Source of the DNA: Candidatus Butyricimonas faecavium
GTDB lineage: Bacteria; Bacteroidota; Bacteroidia; Bacteroidales; Marinifilaceae
DNA length: 39,274 nucleotides
Direction of reading: 5' to 3'
NCBI GenBank assembly: GCA_944321125.1
Contig: CALUKD010000033.1
Coordinates: 1 to 39,274 of the forward strand
The translations under genes and the position numbers were made by a program. The notes beneath the pieces are model-generated. The model saw only the letters and a program-made list of their open reading frames with translations, did not search any database and was not told the DNA's origin. This document shows, one piece after another, positions 34,188-39,274 of the stretch. Within the stretch, counting starts at the first letter, position 1, and each line of letters begins with the position of its first letter.

Positions 34188-34219
34188 AATAGGGTCGTAC
34201 TTTCGGATACGGCCCTATT
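34188..34219. terminator. Hairpin between locus B and the TRIC gene
   Basis: AATAGGGTCGTA pairs with TACGGCCCTATT (one G-T wobble) around an 8-nt loop. It lies between convergent genes and can serve both; the U-tracts are weak. Confidence 0.65.
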
Positions 34220-34225
34220 TGTATG

Positions 34226-34849
34226 TTATTGGCTTTCTTCACTTCCTTTTAGTACAGGAAGACTGATATGATATTTCACCGCGATCACACGGGTTAAAAT
34301 AACACTTCCGGCAGTGATAACTTGTGTGGTGATATGCCCCACGGCAAAAATGTCGCAGGCGAAATAAATCAATCCTCCCAGTATACAGGCGATAGCGTAA
34401 ATATCTTTACGAAAGATAAGTGGAACTTCGTTGATAAAAATATCCCGGATAACTCCTCCGACAGCTCCGGTGGTCATTCCCATAATAATGGCAACCCATA
34501 TGGGGAATCCGGCAACGAGACTTTTTTCGATCCCGACCACGGTAAATAAGCCTAAACCGATGGCATCGAAAATAAAGAACGTGTTATTCAACCGGATAAC
34601 ATATTTCCCGAATATGATCACGAACAGCAGGGCTAATCCTGTTACAATTAAATAAGAAGGCTGATGCATCCAGAAAGGTGTCAGTCCCAACATCAAATCT
34701 CGTGTCGTTCCGCCCCCGATGGCTGTTGCCGCCCCGACCACGTATGCTCCGAACCAGTCGAAGCGTTTGGCTGAAGCTAGGCGTATTCCACTGATAGCGA
34801 ATGCAAACGTTCCGATATAATCAATAATTGTTGTAAAATCAATATTCAT
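34226..34849 (-). CDS. TRIC-type (UPF0126) cation channel family membrane protein
   Basis: From the ATG at 34847-34849 the protein has 207 residues; an upstream ATG would add nine non-conserved residues. It has two repeated three-helix units plus a seventh helix. Each unit carries the signature glycine pattern: TFAFAISGIRLASAKRFDWFGA with GGGTTRDLMLG, and VGIEKSLVAGFPIWVA with GGVIRDIF. Bacterial TRIC homologues form trimeric cation-selective channels; related E. coli proteins were once annotated as glycine transporters. A TAnnTTTG box is upstream. Confidence 0.9.
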   Translation of the reverse strand: MNIDFTTIIDYIGTFAFAISGIRLASAKRFDWFGAYVVGAATAIGGGTTRDLMLGLTPFWMHQPSYLIVTGLALLFVIIFGKYVIRLNNTFFIFDAIGLGLFTVVGIEKSLVAGFPIWVAIIMGMTTGAVGGVIRDIFINEVPLIFRKDIYAIACILGGLIYFACDIFAVGHITTQVITAGSVILTRVIAVKYHISLPVLKGSEESQ

Positions 34850-34873
34850 ATTCCATCTATTTTTTTGAGCTTG

Positions 34874-34881
34874 CAAAGCTA
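34874..34881 (-). promoter_or_regulatory. -7 box upstream of the TRIC gene
   Basis: The minus strand reads TAGCTTTG (TAnnTTTG), 24 nt before the ATG at 34849. Confidence 0.5.
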
Positions 34882-34943
34882 ATAATAAAGGAACGTTATT
34901 TTATATGTATTTTAATGTTTTACAGCATGATATATTTATGATA

Positions 34944-35780
34944 TTACATCCATTCTTCACTTTTTACTTCGCCTTCCACGGAAAGAATAATATTTTTAAT
35001 CGGAAGATTACGCGTGGCCAGTTGTCTTGCTTTTAGGGCCATTTGTAATAGGCCTCCGCAACAGGGAACTTCCATGATGAGTACCGTGAGTGTGTCAATT
35101 TTTGCATCATCAATCATACTACGGAGTTTGTCCACGTATGAGTCCGTATTGTGATCTAATTTCGGACAGGCAATAGCCAGAATTTTGCCTTTTAGGAAAC
35201 GTTCGTGGAAATTACCGGAAGCAAAGGCCGAACAATCGGAGGCTAGTAATACATTTGCTTTTTGGAAATACCCGGCTTGTGGGTTTAGTAAATGTAATTG
35301 TACGGGCCATTGGCGAAGTTCTGAATTACCGGAACACGGTGTGACCATAGGCTTTGTGATAGGTTTTAGTTCCCTTGCCATTGAACCGGGGCAACCACAT
35401 CCGAGTTTTGGAGTGGGATGTAATTCTTGTAGGTTGATACTGATGTTATGACGTTTCAAATAATCTAATCCTTGTTTTACCAGTGTTGTTTCACCATGTT
35501 CTTTCAGATGGCGCAAATGGGCTAGAATGACGTGTTCCCCTTTAGGAGCAATACGTTCCATTACAGCCTTTTCACTGTATGGCTCGGCTTCCCGTTCTTC
35601 CAGTTCGATGGCATTGACGGGGCATTCCCCGATACAGGCTCCCAGTCCATCGCAATATAAGTCACTTACCATGACGGCTTTCCCGTCTATTAATTGTAAA
35701 GCTCCTTCGTGGCATCCTTGTACACATAATCCGCAACCGTTGCATTTCTCTTCGTCTATTTTTATAATTGTCCGTTTCAT
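34944..35780 (-). CDS. Ferredoxin-domain iron-sulfur protein
   Basis: This 278-residue protein has a two-cluster ferredoxin domain in the first 60 residues. The first site is C13-NG-C16-GL-C19-VQG-C23. The second is C43-DGLGA-C49-IGE-C53-P, where a Leu stands in the usual second Cys position, a common form in this group. The remaining 200 residues carry further cysteines (KLGCGCPGS, VTPCSGN, SDCSAF, VPCCGG) that could bind another metal or cluster. Probably a cytoplasmic electron-transfer or sensing protein; the partner is unknown and neighbouring genes do not help. Confidence 0.8.
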   Translation of the reverse strand: MKRTIIKIDEEKCNGCGLCVQGCHEGALQLIDGKAVMVSDLYCDGLGACIGECPVNAIELEEREAEPYSEKAVMERIAPKGEHVILAHLRHLKEHGETTLVKQGLDYLKRHNISINLQELHPTPKLGCGCPGSMARELKPITKPMVTPCSGNSELRQWPVQLHLLNPQAGYFQKANVLLASDCSAFASGNFHERFLKGKILAIACPKLDHNTDSYVDKLRSMIDDAKIDTLTVLIMEVPCCGGLLQMALKARQLATRNLPIKNIILSVEGEVKSEEWM

Positions 35781-35806
35781 ATTGTTATTGTTTATGATTC
35801 TTATAA

Positions 35807-35814
35807 CAAAGATA
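35807..35814 (-). promoter_or_regulatory. -7 box upstream of the ferredoxin-domain gene
   Basis: The minus strand reads TATCTTTG (TAnnTTTG), about 26 nt before the ATG. Confidence 0.5.
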
Positions 35815-35962
35815 CGGATAGAAACAAGAGGATTCTGTAATGAATATTACAGATGGAATAAAAAAACAAGAATAATTGTTTGTAAATATTAATGGATCAA
35901 AATCTGTAAAGTTTTAAAGTCTATAAGATCATGGAGTTTGTTGACCTTATAGACCTTATGAT

Positions 35963-37126
35963 TTATTTAAACGTTCTTTTCAAGCGTTCTAAACCTTCTT
36001 TTACCGTGGCAAGCGGACATCCGATATTCATACGGAAAAATCCTTCTCCTTCGGGTCCAAAATCTGTACCGCTATTTAAACCGAGTTTGGCTTCATGGAG
36101 TAGTTTTTCCTGAAGTTGTTTATGGGATAATCCGGTATCTCGGAAATCTAGCCAGAGGAGGAATGAGCCTTCCGGTGGAATCATTTTCACGACAGGAAGT
36201 TCTTGGCGTAAAAATTGATCGGTAAACATGATATTCTTTTCGAGGTAAGAGAGCATTTCGTCTAACCATATATCGCCGTGCTTGTAAGCAGCTTCAAGTG
36301 TGACATGACCAAAAATGTTACCTAAATCTAAATGCAGGCATAAAAGTTCTTTTTCGAAGCGCTGACGTAATTCGGGAGATGGGATGATGACAATTGAATT
36401 CATCATGCCTGCAATATTGAATGTTTTGCTGGGAGCCATCATGGTTATGGTGATGGCTGCAATCTCCGGGGACAAGGAAGCCATTACCACGTGCTTGTGG
36501 CCGAAAAGAGCCAAGTCTGAATGAATCTCATCGGAGAGGATTGTAACCCCGTATTGAAGACATAATGTACCTATCCGGGTAAGTTCCTCCGTGGTCCATA
36601 CTCGTCCTACCGGGTTATGTGAATTACTCAGGATTAATAATTTCACCCCGTCTTTTAATTTGTTTTCAAAATCTTGCCAATTAATCCGGTAATGTCCGTC
36701 TATAATTTTTAAGGTACTGCATACTAGTTCCCGGTTATTATCTTTTACTACGGCATAGAAAGGAGGGTAAACGGGGGTGAAAATCATTACCTTGTCGTGT
36801 TCTCGCGTGTAGACCCGTACACTTAATGACAAAGCAGTGACAATTCCGGGACTGCTCGATAGCCAGTGGGTAGACACTTGCCAATTGTGACGGCGGGCAA
36901 CCCAATCGGCAAAAGCCTGTTTGGCTTCATCACTTCGGAATGTGTACCCGAAAACTCCTTTTTCACAACATTCACGGGCGGCATCGAGAATTTCTGGGGC
37001 TACCTGAAAATCCATATCCGCTACCCACATGGGCAGAATATCCGTGCAACCGAACACGTTTACAAGATTGTCGTACTTCACGCAACTGGTGTTCCGACGG
37101 TCTATTATTTGATCAAAATTGTACAT
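35963..37126 (-). CDS. MalY/PatB-type PLP-dependent C-S lyase/aminotransferase
   Basis: From the ATG at 37124-37126 the protein has 387 residues (start MYNFDQIIDRRNTSCVKYD, typical of the family). An ATG farther upstream adds a non-conserved leader. Class I/II aminotransferase features are visible: LPMWVADMDF, SSSPGIVTALSLSV, NSHNPVGRVW, LSDEIHSDL and the PLP lysine in APSKTFNIAGM (Lys234). The C-terminus contains FFRMNIGCP. Members cleave cystathionine or cysteine (beta-lyase) and some modulate regulators; the exact substrate is not determined. It is divergent from the LpxH-like gene. Confidence 0.92.
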   Translation of the reverse strand: MYNFDQIIDRRNTSCVKYDNLVNVFGCTDILPMWVADMDFQVAPEILDAARECCEKGVFGYTFRSDEAKQAFADWVARRHNWQVSTHWLSSSPGIVTALSLSVRVYTREHDKVMIFTPVYPPFYAVVKDNNRELVCSTLKIIDGHYRINWQDFENKLKDGVKLLILSNSHNPVGRVWTTEELTRIGTLCLQYGVTILSDEIHSDLALFGHKHVVMASLSPEIAAITITMMAPSKTFNIAGMMNSIVIIPSPELRQRFEKELLCLHLDLGNIFGHVTLEAAYKHGDIWLDEMLSYLEKNIMFTDQFLRQELPVVKMIPPEGSFLLWLDFRDTGLSHKQLQEKLLHEAKLGLNSGTDFGPEGEGFFRMNIGCPLATVKEGLERLKRTFK

Positions 37127-37280
37127 ATTTTTTAATTTTATCGAGTAGCAAGTTATAAAACTCTTTTTAATTATTTGTACAGAAATGAACGAGAAATGTC
37201 GAAACATTTATTTCATATTTTGGAAACCGTTTCTTAACAATACAATTCTTCCTTTGTGTAAGTAATTTAGGAATGAATAT

Positions 37281-38084
37281 ATGCCTAAGAAACAGCAACA
37301 TTACAAAACAATTGTTCTTTCGGATATCCACCTCGGTTCTAAATGGTCGAAGACGAAAGAAGTTACCCGCTTTTTAAAACAACATTCTTGCGATACCCTT
37401 ATCTTGTGCGGTGATATAATCGACGGGTGGGCGCTTATGCGGGGGAAAAACAGTAAATGGCGTCGTCGTCATACGAATTTTATTAAAGTATTGCTTGATA
37501 TTTCCCATGATACGAAGATTATTTACGTGCGGGGAAATCATGATGATTTTCTGGATCGGGTAATTCCTCTGGCCTTTTCGAATATTTCTGTTGTGAAGGA
37601 TTATATTTACACGAGTGGAGATAAACGTTATTACGTGTTGCATGGGGACGTATTTGATAAAGTAACCTCTTCCATGAGCTGGTTGGCGAAAGTCGGAGAT
37701 GTGGGATATTCTTTCTTGTTGTGGGTGAACAAGATTTACAATCGCCGGCGTTTGAAGAAGGGGTTATCCTATTATTCGATTGCTCGGGAAATCAAATTGA
37801 AAGTGAAAGCTTCGGTTTCATATATCAGTGATTTCGAGAAATATATCGTGGATATTGCCGGAAAAAAGGGTTGTCAGGGGGTAATTTGCGGGCATATCCA
37901 TTACCCGGAGAAAAAAATGATCGGGAACGTACTTTATTTGAATTCGGGGGATTGGATGGAATCTCTCTCTGCCTTGACCGAGGATTATGATGGAAATTGG
38001 AACGTGTATATCGAAGAAAAGGCTTTGACGGGTGTACGAGGTGCGGAACCTGAAACTATATTGCACACGGAATTAGCGGTATGA
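37281..38084 (+). CDS. LpxH-like metallophosphoesterase
   Basis: This 267-residue calcineurin-like phosphoesterase has the metal ligands D15-I-H17, G44-D45-IID, G85-NHDD, LHGDVFD (about 120) and GHIHYPE (about 208). The closing NSGDWMESLSAL is typical of the UDP-2,3-diacylglucosamine hydrolase-like family. Lipid A synthesis is one possible role. However, the 4-nt ATGA overlap with a glycosyltransferase suggests a shared role in a lipid or glycan pathway that may not be lipid A. The promoter may include a TTCCTTTG box near 37250. Confidence 0.88.
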   Translation: MPKKQQHYKTIVLSDIHLGSKWSKTKEVTRFLKQHSCDTLILCGDIIDGWALMRGKNSKWRRRHTNFIKVLLDISHDTKIIYVRGNHDDFLDRVIPLAFSNISVVKDYIYTSGDKRYYVLHGDVFDKVTSSMSWLAKVGDVGYSFLLWVNKIYNRRRLKKGLSYYSIAREIKLKVKASVSYISDFEKYIVDIAGKKGCQGVICGHIHYPEKKMIGNVLYLNSGDWMESLSALTEDYDGNWNVYIEEKALTGVRGAEPETILHTELAV

Positions 38085-39163
38085 AATATTTATTTATTGT
38101 TCAAGGTGAGGGGAGAGGCCATTTGACACAGGCCCTTTCGCTCTCGCAAATGCTACGTCGTCACGGTCACGAAGTTGTGGAAGTGTTGGTTGGGAAAAGT
38201 AGTAACCGGGAAATTCCCGCTTTCTTTCTGGAGAAGATTGGGGTAAAAGTAAAGACTTTTGTCAGCCCGAATTTCTGTTACGGGAAAGATCACAAGAAGG
38301 TGAAACTGACTAAAAGTATATTATTTAATATTACGGTAAAGAAATTACGGGAATACAGGAAGAGTGTAAATTTAATTCATCGTCATATTCAAAAGATGGA
38401 ACCGGACGTGGTAATAAATTTTTACGAGATGCTGGCCGGTCTAATGAATCTGCGTTTCCGGGAACATGTTCCTTTTGTCTGTATTGCTCATCAGTTTCTA
38501 ATGAAGCATCCGGATTACCAGTATGGGAACGGAACGGGAAGAGAAGAAATGTTACTACGTCTGAATAACACGTTGTGCAGTATCGGGGCAACGAAAACAT
38601 TAGCTCTTTCATTTTATCCCTTAAAAGACTTCTACCGGGAGAGAATGGCCGTCGTACCGCCACTTTTACGGGAAGAGGTGTTACAAGCTGTCCCGCAAGA
38701 TAAGGGATATATTTTAGGTTATATGTTGAACCCCGGTTATGCCGATGAGGTAAAAGAGTGGCATAAATCCCATCCGGATCAGGAGGCTCATTTCTTTTGG
38801 GATAGGAAAAACGCTCCATCGGTTTTTCGAGTGAATGACCGTTTGACCTTCCACCGGATTAATGACGTGAAGTTTTTGGAATATATGCAAGGATGTTCGG
38901 GATATGTTACTACTGCCGGATTTGAATCGGTTTGCGAGGCGATGTATTTGGGAAAACCGGTGATGATGATTCCTACCCATGTGGAGCAGGAAATCAATGC
39001 TGCCGATGCGGTTGGAGCCGGGGCGGGAATCGAGAGTACGACTTTCGATGTTTCACGTCTTGTAGAATATATTCCGACCCACAATGCAAATACCGGAACA
39101 TTTCGGGATTGGGTACAATCTGCTGAAGAAGTGTTTCTCCGGCATTTGACGACGTTGGTTTGA
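38081..39163 (+). CDS. Glycosyltransferase, MurG/MJ1255-like
   Basis: This 360-residue GT-B-type glycosyltransferase has the N-terminal EGRGHLTQALSLSQMLRRHGHEV, which resembles MurG-like and MJ1255-type enzymes. The C-terminal nucleotide-sugar site reads CSGYVTTAGFESVCEAMYLGKPVMMIP. There is no signal peptide, so it is cytoplasmic or peripheral to the inner membrane. Its start overlaps the phosphoesterase stop by 4 nt, showing translational coupling. The acceptor is unknown; a lipid-linked acceptor is a reasonable guess from the neighbour. Confidence 0.87.
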   Translation: MKYLFIVQGEGRGHLTQALSLSQMLRRHGHEVVEVLVGKSSNREIPAFFLEKIGVKVKTFVSPNFCYGKDHKKVKLTKSILFNITVKKLREYRKSVNLIHRHIQKMEPDVVINFYEMLAGLMNLRFREHVPFVCIAHQFLMKHPDYQYGNGTGREEMLLRLNNTLCSIGATKTLALSFYPLKDFYRERMAVVPPLLREEVLQAVPQDKGYILGYMLNPGYADEVKEWHKSHPDQEAHFFWDRKNAPSVFRVNDRLTFHRINDVKFLEYMQGCSGYVTTAGFESVCEAMYLGKPVMMIPTHVEQEINAADAVGAGAGIESTTFDVSRLVEYIPTHNANTGTFRDWVQSAEEVFLRHLTTLV

Positions 39164-39240
39164 GGAAATAGTGAAGTGTAAAAAGAAAGAGGCCGTCTTA
39201 GACATTTACTTTTGCAGTATTAAAATATAGGTTAATAATA

Positions 39241-39248
39241 TATCTTTG
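39241..39248 (+). promoter_or_regulatory. -7 box for a gene beyond the window
   Basis: TATCTTTG matches TAnnTTTG and a TTTG lies at 39211-39214. No start codon with a long frame follows within the remaining 26 bases. Confidence 0.45.
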
Positions 39249-39274
39249 AAAAAAGAGTTGCAGTGCACTAATTT

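Noticed and set aside
1-39274. CRISPR array
   Set aside because: No regularly spaced repeats with unique spacers were seen; short repeats at 519-540, 2460-2494 and 10028-10085 are adjacent or degenerate units.

Overview
The window looks like chromosomal DNA of a gut-type Bacteroidales, probably Odoribacteraceae (Butyricimonas/Odoribacter-like). The genus is an inference and was not tested by alignment. The signs are two SusC/SusD outer-membrane loci, each driven by an ECF sigma/FecR pair, a full set of menF-D-B-C-E menaquinone genes, a FimB/Mfa2-like lipoprotein, and many TAnnTTTG (Bacteroidota -7) boxes just upstream of starts.

Region 1 (1-3413) is a tRNA-Lys/yebC integration site. An intact tRNA-Lys(CTT) lies at 877-949 and intact yebC at 2697-3413. 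Between them is an insert with an MntA/HepT (MNT/HEPN) toxin-antitoxin pair and the N-terminal stub of a tyrosine integrase. The insert is flanked by 193-bp direct repeats, identical by eye, made of the yebC 3' end plus the tRNA 5' half. Beyond the tRNA, at 60-243, lies a decayed second hepT whose catalytic Arg has become Cys.

Region 2 (3513-8742, minus strand) holds a FimB/Mfa2-like lipoprotein, glutaminase glsA and the menB-menC-menE operon. Region 3 (8743-13341) separates menB from menD. It contains a KilA-N gene with a 32-bp perfect palindrome inside it, wrecked mobile-element genes (an integrase with internal deletion and frameshift, and a small truncated gene), an unidentified gene scrap, and a tight three-gene operon (GYF_2+WG-repeat membrane protein, GYF_2+CD225-like protein, DUF2752). 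Region 4 (13342-17716) has menF and menD, which overlap and end in a terminator, and a divergent MFS exporter.

Region 5 (17748-34219) holds two successive nutrient-uptake loci on the plus strand. Locus A is sigma, FecR, SusC, SusD and a thioredoxin-fold lipoprotein. Locus B is sigma, FecR, SusC, SusD, a fasciclin-like lipoprotein and an unknown lipoprotein. Neither locus encodes a glycoside hydrolase, polysaccharide lyase or sulfatase, so the substrate may not be a plain polysaccharide. Region 6 (34226-39274) has a TRIC-type channel, a ferredoxin-domain protein, a MalY/PatB-type aminotransferase, an LpxH-like phosphoesterase overlapping a glycosyltransferase, and a promoter for a gene outside the window.

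I found no CRISPR array and no rRNA. The least explained parts are the duplicated tRNA-Lys junction with its two generations of HEPN genes, and the GYF_2/WG/CD225/DUF2752 operon sitting among mobile-element debris inside the men region.
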